Shown here piece by piece: positions 1 through 7,901 of a stretch of DNA of 64,000 nucleotides. The notes below the pieces were generated by a model. The model did not search any database. It was not told where the DNA came from and saw nothing but the letters and a program-made list of their open reading frames with translations. The DNA is from an uncultured Roseateles sp. GTDB taxonomy: Bacteria > Pseudomonadota > Gammaproteobacteria > Burkholderiales > Burkholderiaceae_C. Within the stretch, counting starts at the first letter, position 1, and each line of letters begins with the position of its first letter. Both the position numbers and the translations under genes were made by a program. The stretch spans positions 3,286,001 to 3,350,000 of the forward strand of contig NZ_OY729424.1 of NCBI RefSeq assembly GCF_963422335.1, in the 5' to 3' direction.

Positions 1-1
1 G

Positions 2-361
2 GACAAGGACGGCTACTTCTTCATCACCGACCGGCTCAAGCGCATGATCAATGCCAGTGGCTACAAGGTCTGGCCGTCCGAAGTCGAGATGCTGCTGTAC
101 AAGCACCCGGCCGTGCAGGAGGCCTGCATCATTGCCACCAAGGACGCTTACCGGGGCGAGAGCGTCAAGGCCATCGTGGTGCTGCGCGCCGAAGCCGTCG
201 GCAAGACCACCGAGCAGGACATCATCAGCTGGGCCCACGAGCACATGGCTGCCTACAAGGCGCCGCGTGCGGTGCAGTTCGTCGCCAGCCTGCCCAAGTC
301 GGGCTCGGGCAAGGTGATGTGGCGGCTGCTACAGGAAGAAGAGAGCGCGAAGGCAGGCTAG
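2..361 (+). CDS. acyl-CoA synthetase (AMP-binding), C-terminal fragment
   Basis: The reading frame is open from the window edge, so only the last 119 codons of the gene are visible. The fragment opens with a DGYFFITDRLK stretch, the hinge motif of ANL-superfamily adenylating enzymes, followed by the small C-terminal lid domain. The lid contains GYKVWPSEVE and, near the end, PKSGSGKVMWR, whose lysine matches the catalytic lysine that closes over the acyl-adenylate. These enzymes activate a carboxylic acid with ATP and transfer it to CoA; the acyl specificity cannot be read from this piece. The stop codon lies in a CTAG palindrome shared with the stop of the convergent downstream gene. Confidence 0.9.
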   Translation, partial: DKDGYFFITDRLKRMINASGYKVWPSEVEMLLYKHPAVQEACIIATKDAYRGESVKAIVVLRAEAVGKTTEQDIISWAHEHMAAYKAPRAVQFVASLPKSGSGKVMWRLLQEEESAKAG

Positions 362-1251
362 AACCCCGATCCCGGCTCCGCCAGATAGGCCAGTTCCGCC
401 AGCGTCGAGTCGCGGCCCAGCATCGCGTTGCGGTGCGGGAAGCGGCCGAAGCGCTGTATCACCTCCTGGTGGCGCTTGGCATAGTCCAGCGCGCCGCTCA
501 TCCGCGGGTCGGCGGCAGCCAGCCGCTCGAACAGGGCCACCGAGCGGGCCTGGTTGGCCAGGCCCTCGTCATGCTCGAAGGGCATATAGACAAACCAGCG
601 CTGCAGCGTGCCGAGGGCGAGGTCCTGACTGGCATCGACCAGGGCCGCGGCCGTCCTCAGTGCCTGGGCATCGCCGGCGAAGGCCTGCTTGCTGCCGCGG
701 AAGATGTTGCGGGTGAACTGATCCAGCAGCACGATCTTGGCCAGCGCCGTCTGCGGCGCCAGCGCCCAGTCGCTGAGCTCGCCATGCAGGCCACGTCGCA
801 CCAGCGTGCCGAAGCGTTCGGCAATCTCGGCGTCGAAGGCGGGGTCCTTCTTGAACCAGACTTGGCGAACCTGGCCGGCTTCGGCGCTGCCGGCGGCGCC
901 AAACCAGAAGTCCAGCACCTGCTGCGCCTCGTTTGCGGTGGCGGTGGACAGGCGGGCGTCATGCGCCAGGGTCAGGTCCTGATACTCCGGGTGGCGCTGC
1001 AGGTAGACGCGCACATAGCTGCAGGCCGGCACGACCTGCAAGTGCTCGGCCTTGGCCCATTCCAGCGCCTGCCGGACCAGGGCGGCGGCAATGCCTCGGC
1101 CCTCCAGCCGCGGCGGCACGCCTGTGTGGGTGAAGACCACGCGCGGGCCCTCCAGCTGGTACTCGGCCTCGCACTCCAGGCCATCGACGATGGCGACGAA
1201 ACGGCCGCGTGCGGCCTCGTGGCGGATCTCCAGGGCAGGGTGCGGCTGCAT
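358..1251 (-). CDS. YjdJ-type GNAT acetyltransferase fused to DUF924 domain
   Basis: One continuous frame joins two domains usually found as separate proteins. Residues about 8-90 are a small GNAT-like domain of the YjdJ type, with PRLEGRGIAAALV as the acetyl-CoA loop and VRVYLQRHPEY at its end. Residues about 105-290 are a DUF924 domain with VLDFWFG near its start, LLDQFTRNIFRGS in the middle and a PHRNAMLGR motif near the end. The function of DUF924 is unknown and the YjdJ substrate is unclear. I chose the internal ATG at 1251 because it directly precedes the GNAT fold; an ATG at 1332 would add an unlikely tail. The last four bases overlap the convergent CoA ligase in a CTAG palindrome. Confidence 0.8.
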   Translation of the reverse strand: MQPHPALEIRHEAARGRFVAIVDGLECEAEYQLEGPRVVFTHTGVPPRLEGRGIAAALVRQALEWAKAEHLQVVPACSYVRVYLQRHPEYQDLTLAHDARLSTATANEAQQVLDFWFGAAGSAEAGQVRQVWFKKDPAFDAEIAERFGTLVRRGLHGELSDWALAPQTALAKIVLLDQFTRNIFRGSKQAFAGDAQALRTAAALVDASQDLALGTLQRWFVYMPFEHDEGLANQARSVALFERLAAADPRMSGALDYAKRHQEVIQRFGRFPHRNAMLGRDSTLAELAYLAEPGSGF

Positions 1252-1441
1252 CTCAATCCACCCTGATGTCCACAGGCCCGGCGATGGATCGGGCTTGAGC
1301 AAAGTCAAGCAGGGTGCAGGCGGCAGGGACACACGACAGGGGCTTCATCGGCTCTCCAGAACTATTTGTCGCCGCACAGGGGGATTGTTCACGTCTGGGC
1401 ATGCGGCGCCCCGGGGCCAGCGGCTAGCATGCCACATCCCA

Positions 1442-3676
1442 ATGGCTGACATCGGCACCGTCTTGCTCCAACGCCTAGTTCCCGACACCCTGGCTCGCCA
1501 GCTGGCCCTGGCCATCGGCGGCCTGATCCTGCTGATGTTGCTGACCCTTGCGGCCATTGCCTATGGCTCGGTCGGCCTGCTGCTTTCGGACGCCTTGCCT
1601 GGTGTGATGCTGCGCAATGTCGAGTTGCGCGCGGCCAGCCAGGGCCAGTTGCTGGCGCAGGCCGAGGGCAGCGTGAATCGCCTGCATGCCGAGTGGCAGC
1701 GCCGTGCGGCCGAGCTGGACCCGGTGCAGACGGTGCAGCAATTCGACCGGCTGTTTGTCCGCTCTGCCGACGGCGTCTGGCGGCTGCGGCCCGAACTGAT
1801 CAATACCGACACGCGGCCCAGCTTCTATCTGCAGCATGGCGTGCGGGGGCCCAGTGCCTCGGCGCGGCAACGCGCCGTGCTCAGCTACGAGCTGCTGCGA
1901 GAGCAGGGCCCGGCCCTGGTGCCGCCCTATTTCTCGGCCTATGTGGACTTCGTCGAGAAGGGCCTGATGGTGTTCTCCCGCGGCATCGATTGGGGCCAGG
2001 GTGCCACGCCGGCCACCGACAATTTCGACTACCCGACGATGAAGGGCTCGGACCCCCGCGCCAACCCCGGACGGCAGCTGTTCTGGACGCCGGTCTATTT
2101 CGATGCGGAAGCCAAGGCCTGGATGGTGTCGGTGATCAAACCGCTGGACTGGCAGGGCAGCTGGGTCGGCACGGTGGGGCATGACATTGCGATCGATGCC
2201 TTGCTGAGCGGCATAGGCGACGCGCTGCAGCCGGGCGCCAGCGCCATGATTCTGAACGACGCCGGCGACCTGATTGCCCATCCGCACTTGCGCGAGCGCA
2301 TCCAGCAGGCGCAAGGCCAGCTGTCGCTGGGCGCCGTGCGTGACCCGCTGATCGGCGCCATCCATCAGCTCACGCAGCGCGCCGCCAGGGAAGGCGAACA
2401 TGCACTGACCGGGGCCTCGGCCGATGGCGAGCAGCTGCTGGCGGTGGCGCGCATTCCGGGGCCGGGCTGGTGGTCGGTGCTGGTGCTGCCGCGCGCGCTG
2501 CTGAAGGCCAGGCTGCAGCCGGCGATCGGCGTGATACTGGCCGTCGGCCTGCTCTGCCTGCTGATCACCCTGCTGGTCTTGCGCCGCCTGATACATCGCC
2601 TGGTGCGTCGGCCGCTGGGCCGGCTGACGCGGGTGGTGGATGCCTTGCGTGCCGGGCGGGAGGTGGCGCCAGTTGCACTGCGGGGCCGAGGCGAGCTGGT
2701 CAAGCTGGCCGATACCTTCGACAGCATGGCCGGCGAGCTGGCGCAGCAGCGCCGCGCTCAGGAGCGCCACGCGGCCGAGCTGGAGCAGCAGATCGCCGAG
2801 CGGCGTCAGGCCGAGGCCGTGGTGCAGGCGCTCAACCACACGCTGGAGGCCCGCGTAGCCGAGCGCACCGAGGCCTTGCAACGCGCCCGCGACGAACTGG
2901 TGCAGAAAGAGACGCTGGCCGGCCTGGGCTCGCTGGTGGCCGGCATCTCGCACGAGCTGAATACGCCCATCGGCAATGCCTTGATGGCCTCGGGCACGAT
3001 GCTGGCAGCGATGCGCGAACTGGATGCCTCGGTGCAAACCGGCGCGGTTCGGCGCAGCGAGATGCACGGGCAGATCAATCGCGCGATGCAGGCCGCCGAG
3101 TTGGCCCTGGGCAATCTGCAGCGCTCGGCCGAGCTGGTTGGCGACTTCAAGCAGGTGGCGCTGGATCGCTCGCACCTGGTCAAGCGCCGCTTCCGGCTCA
3201 GGCAGGTGATCGAGGAGACGCTGAGCCTGCTGCGCCTGTCGTTCAGGCAGGAAGAGTGCCGCTTGGAGATCGACATTCCGGCCGAGCTGGAACTGGACAG
3301 CTATGCCGGCCCGCTCGGCCAGGTGCTGACCAATCTGGTGCAGAACGCCTTGCTGCACGGGCTGGACGGCCGCAGCGACGGCTGCATCAGCATCCGCGTC
3401 GAAGGACACGACGGGCAGCGGGTGCGTCTGGCCGTCAGCGACAACGGCCGCGGCATCGCGCCAGAGCATCAAGCCAAGATCTTCCAGCCCTTCTTCACCA
3501 CCAAGCTGGGCCAGGGTGGCAGCGGGCTGGGCCTGCACATCGTCTACACCATCGTCACCGGCGTGCTGGGCGGCCGCATCGAACTGCGCAGCCAGGCCGG
3601 TGAGGGCTCATGCTTTGTGATCGAGCTGCCGGTGGACGGGCCGGTCAGCGTCCCAGCTGCTGCCACAGATAGCTGA
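1442..3676 (+). CDS. membrane sensor histidine kinase (cache-like sensor, HAMP, HisKA, HATPase)
   Basis: A 744-residue sensor kinase. A first membrane segment spans residues about 20-45. A periplasmic region of about 300 residues resembles a dCache/PDC sensor, and a second membrane segment lies at about 362-381. A HAMP linker and coiled coil follow, then a dimerisation domain with the phospho-acceptor His504 in SHELNTPIGN. The ATP-binding domain contains DNGRGI and PFFTTKLGQGGSGLGLHIVY. The H box carries an asparagine (HELNTP) instead of the common HELRTP, as in the large kinase at 51528-55472. No response regulator is adjacent. Several upstream in-frame ATGs exist; 1442 was chosen because it puts a short cytoplasmic tail before the first membrane helix. 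Its 3' end overlaps the convergent peptidase gene by 32 bases. Confidence 0.88.
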   Translation: MADIGTVLLQRLVPDTLARQLALAIGGLILLMLLTLAAIAYGSVGLLLSDALPGVMLRNVELRAASQGQLLAQAEGSVNRLHAEWQRRAAELDPVQTVQQFDRLFVRSADGVWRLRPELINTDTRPSFYLQHGVRGPSASARQRAVLSYELLREQGPALVPPYFSAYVDFVEKGLMVFSRGIDWGQGATPATDNFDYPTMKGSDPRANPGRQLFWTPVYFDAEAKAWMVSVIKPLDWQGSWVGTVGHDIAIDALLSGIGDALQPGASAMILNDAGDLIAHPHLRERIQQAQGQLSLGAVRDPLIGAIHQLTQRAAREGEHALTGASADGEQLLAVARIPGPGWWSVLVLPRALLKARLQPAIGVILAVGLLCLLITLLVLRRLIHRLVRRPLGRLTRVVDALRAGREVAPVALRGRGELVKLADTFDSMAGELAQQRRAQERHAAELEQQIAERRQAEAVVQALNHTLEARVAERTEALQRARDELVQKETLAGLGSLVAGISHELNTPIGNALMASGTMLAAMRELDASVQTGAVRRSEMHGQINRAMQAAELALGNLQRSAELVGDFKQVALDRSHLVKRRFRLRQVIEETLSLLRLSFRQEECRLEIDIPAELELDSYAGPLGQVLTNLVQNALLHGLDGRSDGCISIRVEGHDGQRVRLAVSDNGRGIAPEHQAKIFQPFFTTKLGQGGSGLGLHIVYTIVTGVLGGRIELRSQAGEGSCFVIELPVDGPVSVPAAATDS

Positions 3677-5768
3677 ACTCAAGTGCCTGCAGGGTGGCGC
3701 GCTGTTCGTTGTCGGCGGCGCCGCCATGGCCGCCTTCGATGTTCTCGTAGTACAGCAGTTCGTGGCCTTGTTCGATCATCTTGGCCGCCATCTTGCGGGC
3801 ATGGCCCGGGTGTACACGGTCATCGCGGGTCGACGTCGTGAACAGCACCTTGGGGTATTTCACCCCGGCCTTGACGTTCTGGTAGGGGCTGTACTTGGAG
3901 ATGAAGGCCCATTCGGCCGCGTCATCGGGGTTGCCGTACTCGGCCATCCAGGAGGCGCCGGCCAGCAGCGTGTGGTAGCGGCGCATGTCCAGCAGCGGCA
4001 CCTGGCAGACCACGGCGTTGAACAGGTCCGGGCGCTGCACAAAGGTCGCGCCGACCAGCAGGCCGCCGTTGCTGCCGCCCATGATGCCCAGATGCCGGGG
4101 CACGGTGATCTTGCGCTTGATCAGGTCCTCGGCCACGGCGATGTAGTCGTCATAGCTCTTCTGCTTGTTGGCCTTGATCGCTGCCTGGTGCCAGTTCGGG
4201 CCGTACTCGCCACCGCCGCGCAGATTGGCCACCACCAGCACGCCGCCGCGGCTGTACCAGGCCTTGCCGAAGCCGCCCGAATACCAGGGCTGCAGTGAGA
4301 CCTGGAAGCCACCGTAACCGTAGAGCAGGGTCGGGTTGGCGCCGTCGGCCTTGGCTCCCTTGGGCCAGATCACGAAGTAGGGCACCTGCGTGCCGTCCTT
4401 GCTGGTGGCGAACAGCTGCTCGGCCTTCATGCCATCGGCATTGAACTGGGCCGGGCGGGCCTTCAGCAACTCGCGCGTGTCGCTGCCGGCCTGGCCCAGG
4501 AACAGGCTGTCCGGAGTCAGGAAGTCGGCGTAGTTGATCAGATAGCCGTCGCCCATCGCGTCCTTGGCCAGCATCGGGTCATGCAGGCTGGTGACGCTCA
4601 GATGGCCGGGCGAGGGCGCATTGACGACGCGGTGGCTGAGCTTGGCGCCATCGAACTTCCACTCCTCGAGCTTGCTGGTCACATGCTCGTTGATGGTCAG
4701 CAGCAGATGGCTGCGCGTGTGCGTGAAGCCATCCAGCGAACGGCTGGCGGTGGGCGTGAACAGGGCCTGGAACTTGCGCTCGCCCTTCAGGTAGGCGGCA
4801 GCATCGGCCAGCAGCAGCGAGCCGCTGGCATGGGTCTGGCCGGGCAGCTTCCAGTCGCTCTTCAGCTCGATCAAGAGCTTGTCGCGCCAGAAGGTGGCAT
4901 TCGCGTCGCTGGGCAGGTCCAGCTCGATCTGCTTGCCGTCGGCATTCAGCAGGAACTGCTTGCTGTTGTAGAAGTCCAGCGCGCGGATGAACACGGTGCG
5001 CTCGAAGCCGGGCTCGCGATCGACGCTGACCTGTACCGCCACATCCTTGGCCACGCCCTCGAACACCTGTGTCGCGCTGGACAGCGGTGTACCGCGCTTC
5101 CAGCGCTTGATGATGCGGGCATAGCCCGAGTCCGTCATAGAGCCGGGGCCGAAGTCGGTGGCAACGTAGAGGTTGTCGGCGTCTATCCAGTCGACCTGCA
5201 GCTTGGCCTCGGGCAGGTTGAAGCCATCGGCGATGAAGCGCTTGTCGATCAGATCGAACTCGCGCACCACCTTGGCGTCGGCGCCGCCGCGGGACATCAT
5301 CAAGAGGCAGCGCCGATATTCCGGGCTCAAGCAGACCGAGCCGCCCCAGACCCAGTTTTCGCCTTCCTTGGTGGCCAGCGCGTCCAGGTCCAGCACGGTT
5401 TCCCAGACGGGTGCGGCCTTGCGGTATTCGGCCAGCGAGGTGCGGCGCAGCAGGCCGCGCTTGTTGCTGGCGTCCTGCCAGAAGTTGTAGAGCCAGTCGC
5501 CTCGCCGCACGATGCCGGGGATGCGGTCCTTGGCATTCAGCACCGACAGGATGTCGGCGCGTACCGGTGCGTACTCGGCGCGGGCCTGCAGCACTTTTTG
5601 CGTGCCGGCATTGCGTTCGCGGACCCAGCTCAGTGCGCGTTCGCCCTGAACCTCTTCAAGCCATTGAAACGGATCGGCGGGTGCGGCGGAGTTCTGTGCC
5701 ATGGCGTGGGGGGTGATCAAAAGGGCTGACAGGAGCAGCTGGACGCTGCTTTTGATGAGTGTCTTCAA
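3645..5768 (-). CDS. secreted prolyl-oligopeptidase family serine peptidase (S9A)
   Basis: A 707-residue protein with a signal peptide ending near AMAQ, then the beta-propeller and the alpha/beta-hydrolase domain of S9 peptidases. The nucleophile is Ser566 in GGSNGG. The acidic residue is in RDDRVHPGH near residues 649-650, and the catalytic histidine is His681 in EGGHGG. Such enzymes cut short peptides after proline or related residues; here it should act in the periplasm or outside. The start is taken as TTG at 5768, because a GGAG site lies about 10 bases upstream and the codon directly opens the signal peptide; upstream ATGs would add a non-signal tail. It is probably the third gene of a yaeQ / DUF6172 / peptidase run. 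Confidence 0.88.
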   Translation of the reverse strand: MKTLIKSSVQLLLSALLITPHAMAQNSAAPADPFQWLEEVQGERALSWVRERNAGTQKVLQARAEYAPVRADILSVLNAKDRIPGIVRRGDWLYNFWQDASNKRGLLRRTSLAEYRKAAPVWETVLDLDALATKEGENWVWGGSVCLSPEYRRCLLMMSRGGADAKVVREFDLIDKRFIADGFNLPEAKLQVDWIDADNLYVATDFGPGSMTDSGYARIIKRWKRGTPLSSATQVFEGVAKDVAVQVSVDREPGFERTVFIRALDFYNSKQFLLNADGKQIELDLPSDANATFWRDKLLIELKSDWKLPGQTHASGSLLLADAAAYLKGERKFQALFTPTASRSLDGFTHTRSHLLLTINEHVTSKLEEWKFDGAKLSHRVVNAPSPGHLSVTSLHDPMLAKDAMGDGYLINYADFLTPDSLFLGQAGSDTRELLKARPAQFNADGMKAEQLFATSKDGTQVPYFVIWPKGAKADGANPTLLYGYGGFQVSLQPWYSGGFGKAWYSRGGVLVVANLRGGGEYGPNWHQAAIKANKQKSYDDYIAVAEDLIKRKITVPRHLGIMGGSNGGLLVGATFVQRPDLFNAVVCQVPLLDMRRYHTLLAGASWMAEYGNPDDAAEWAFISKYSPYQNVKAGVKYPKVLFTTSTRDDRVHPGHARKMAAKMIEQGHELLYYENIEGGHGGAADNEQRATLQALEFSYLWQQLGR

Positions 5769-5796
5769 CGCTTGTCTCCGGAGGGCTGCGGGCGGA

Positions 5797-6114
5797 TTAT
5801 TCCTGCTCGTCGGGCTCGGCCTGGCCAGCAGGCCGTGGCTTGCGAATGCCATGCTTGGCCAGGATCTCGACATAGAACTGGGTACCGGCGGCCTGCACCA
5901 CGGCGTTGATGCGCTCGGTGATGGCTTCCAGGTGCACGACCTCGGCTGCTTCTTCGCTGGCGCCGAACCGGCAATCGAAATCCCAGTAATCGACGCCTGC
6001 CGGCAGCGCACGGCGGCGCTCGCGGGCGATGTATTTGCGGATCTCGTGCTTGATGGCTTCGAGCAGGCGCTCGGGGTGCTTGCCTTCGACCTGGAGTTGG
6101 AATGTCTTCTTCAT
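5797..6114 (-). CDS. DUF6172 family protein
   Basis: A 105-residue cytoplasmic protein beginning MKKTFQLQVEGKHPERLL, with conserved features of the DUF6172 family: KHEIRKYIARERRR, then VDYWDFDCRFG. It has no signal peptide or membrane segment. No biochemical function is known for the family. It lies 10 bases downstream of yaeQ and 28 bases upstream of the S9A peptidase on the same strand, so the three are probably cotranscribed. Family assignment is from recognised sequence pattern. Confidence 0.75.
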   Translation of the reverse strand: MKKTFQLQVEGKHPERLLEAIKHEIRKYIARERRRALPAGVDYWDFDCRFGASEEAAEVVHLEAITERINAVVQAAGTQFYVEILAKHGIRKPRPAGQAEPDEQE

Positions 6115-6124
6115 CTTGATACCT

Positions 6125-6682
6125 TTAGCTCGGAAGCTTCAACGCCTTCGGCGTGATCTCCACACTGCCCTTTTCGGTGGACAGATAGACCGTGCCGTCC
6201 TGCACGCTGACCTGCAACTGCATGCTGCGTTCGGCCAGCGCGGCCAGGGCCTGGCTTTGCTCGGCATCGATCTGCCAGACGGCCAGGCGCGGTGCCCGGG
6301 TCAGCTTGTTCTCGATGCCGCTCCACCAGATCGGCGTGCTGCTGTTGGCGCTGTAGACGCTGACGCGATCGGCCCGGCCATGGGCCTTCATCAGCCGGCG
6401 GTCGTCGGGCTGGCCGACGTCTATCCAGTGCAGCAACTGGCCGGTCAGGTCCAGCTGCCAGAGGTCGGGTTCGTCGGTGTCCCACAGGCTTTTGGCGAAC
6501 TCCAGCTTGCCCTTGTGGTCATCGGCCGGCACGTTCAGCGCGAAGGCCAGCACGCGCAGCATCATCCGTTCATCGTTCTCGGATGGGTGGCGGGCAATCG
6601 TCAGCGCATGCTCGCCGTAGACGCCTCGGTCCATATCGGACAGCTGCAGATTGGCTTTGAAAATGGTGGCCTTGAGTGCCAT
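6125..6682 (-). CDS. yaeQ: YaeQ family protein
   Basis: A 185-residue protein starting MALKATIFKANLQLSDMDR, the typical YaeQ opening, with HPSENDERMMLRVLAFAL and LWQLDLTGQLLHWIDVG in the usual positions. The length is normal for the family. YaeQ has a nuclease-like alpha/beta fold, and the E. coli protein has been reported to suppress loss of RfaH. Its biochemical role is not settled. I chose the ATG at 6682, which matches the family N-terminus; an upstream ATG at 6712 would add ten residues. It heads a probable operon with the DUF6172 gene and is divergent from the small gene at 6782. Confidence 0.88.
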   Translation of the reverse strand: MALKATIFKANLQLSDMDRGVYGEHALTIARHPSENDERMMLRVLAFALNVPADDHKGKLEFAKSLWDTDEPDLWQLDLTGQLLHWIDVGQPDDRRLMKAHGRADRVSVYSANSSTPIWWSGIENKLTRAPRLAVWQIDAEQSQALAALAERSMQLQVSVQDGTVYLSTEKGSVEITPKALKLPS

Positions 6683-6781
6683 GGATGACCCGGGTTCTGA
6701 GAAGCCGCACATTAGACCCTATTCGCCGCCCGGCCCCGCATGTAGGACAATCGAAGGTTTTCCGCACTCGAAAGGCCAGCC

Positions 6782-7054
6782 ATGGCAACGAAGAAACAAG
6801 ATCTCGTGCGTCAGCTCGAATCCAAGATCGAATCGCAGAAAAAGGGCCCCAACGTCGCCGGCCGCTTTGGTCAGGGAGCCGCCGCCCTGGTGGATCGCAA
6901 GGAGCAGCGCCGTCTCGACGCCGCCGCCGGCCTGGTGCCTTTCGCCTGCAAGCTGCCCTCCGAGCTGACCGAACAGCTGCGCCAGCGTGCCGACAAGCAC
7001 GAGGGCGGTCTCAACGGTCTGATGGCCGAGCTGCTGCAGCGCGCACTGGCTTAG
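6782..7054 (+). CDS. small protein with RHH-like C-terminal helices, function unknown
   Basis: A 90-residue, charged, cytoplasmic protein beginning MATKKQDLVRQLESKIESQKKG. The second half contains LVPFACKLPSELTEQLRQR followed by GGLNGLMAELLQRAL. That pattern of a strand and two helices resembles ribbon-helix-helix DNA-binding or antitoxin folds, though the assignment is only by appearance. A toxin partner is not visible nearby. Codon use is typical of the region. It is divergent from yaeQ across a 99-base gap. Confidence 0.7.
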   Translation: MATKKQDLVRQLESKIESQKKGPNVAGRFGQGAAALVDRKEQRRLDAAAGLVPFACKLPSELTEQLRQRADKHEGGLNGLMAELLQRALA

Positions 7055-7153
7055 AGTCTGTTAGCTGGCATCATCGCGCGCCAGCACTCCAGTTTCAGCC
7101 CGGATTCGACCCCCCGGGTTCCCTCCAGTCCCCCAGATGATTCGAGTTTTGCA

Positions 7154-7810
7154 ATGAAACGACTTCTGCCCCTGATCACCGCCGCCCTGATGCTGCCCCT
7201 GGGCTTGCAGGCCCAGACCACGCCGACCAAGCCCGCGCCCAAGCCGGCGGCGAAGTCGCAGAAGGCCGCACCGGAAGCCGCCGCACCGGCCAAGGCGCCG
7301 CTGATGACGCGTGACGAACTGCGCGCCTGCATGAAGCAGGTCGAGGTCAATGACAACGAGGCCAAGGCCATCAATGCCGCACAGGCCGCGCGCAACCAGG
7401 AGCGCGACGAACTGCTGAAGTCCGAAGAGGCGCTGAAGCAGATCATCAAGGACCGCGCCACCGCACTGGCCACATTGAACCAGGAACGAGCCGACATGCT
7501 CAAGGCCGGCGAAGACCTGAAGGTCAAGCTGCCCGGCGTGAAAAAGGAAGAGGCCGAGGTCATGATCGCCGCCTACAACGCCCAGGCCGCGGCCTTCGAT
7601 GCCAAGGCCGATGCCTACAACAAGTCGGGCGGCGCTATCAAGGAACAGACCGCCGCACGCGAAGTGCGCGTCGACAAATACAACCAGGGCAAGGATGCCC
7701 TGGTGGCCCGGGCCGAGGCGCACAACCGCAATATCGAAGCCTGGAAGACCAGCTGCGCCGACCGCCGCTACGACGAAGCCGACGAGATCGCGATCAAGGC
7801 CGGCAAATAA
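7154..7810 (+). CDS. exported coiled-coil protein, function unknown
   Basis: A 218-residue protein with a clear signal peptide (MKRLLPLITAALMLPLGLQA) and an Ala/Pro/Lys-rich linker of about 30 residues. A long alpha-helical, alanine- and charge-rich region with coiled-coil character follows. Only two cysteines are present in the mature part: one at LRACMKQ and one at KTSCADRRYDE near the C-terminus. They could form a disulfide that pins the ends of a helical hairpin. I do not recognise the family. A strong intrinsic terminator follows at 7831-7870, so the gene is probably the last of its transcript. Confidence 0.75.
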   Translation: MKRLLPLITAALMLPLGLQAQTTPTKPAPKPAAKSQKAAPEAAAPAKAPLMTRDELRACMKQVEVNDNEAKAINAAQAARNQERDELLKSEEALKQIIKDRATALATLNQERADMLKAGEDLKVKLPGVKKEEAEVMIAAYNAQAAAFDAKADAYNKSGGAIKEQTAAREVRVDKYNQGKDALVARAEAHNRNIEAWKTSCADRRYDEADEIAIKAGK

Positions 7811-7830
7811 GCCCATTCCTTGACTGACGC

Positions 7831-7870
7831 AAGGCGCATGCATCGCTACCCGCGGGCCTGCGCCTTTTTT
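7831..7870 (+). terminator. intrinsic terminator after the coiled-coil gene
   Basis: An 8-base stem, AAGGCGCA at 7831-7838 and TGCGCCTT at 7859-7866, is followed by a T-run through 7870. It lies 20 bases after the upstream stop codon and before the ribosome site of the oligopeptidase gene. Confidence 0.75.
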
Positions 7871-7901
7871 GATACCTGAAGCCTTTACCCAAGGACCGAT
7901 G

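Noticed and set aside
1475..3538. A 687-codon minus-strand open frame opposite the first histidine kinase
   Set aside because: Gln/His/Arg-rich shadow frame without domains; the kinase on the plus strand is clear.
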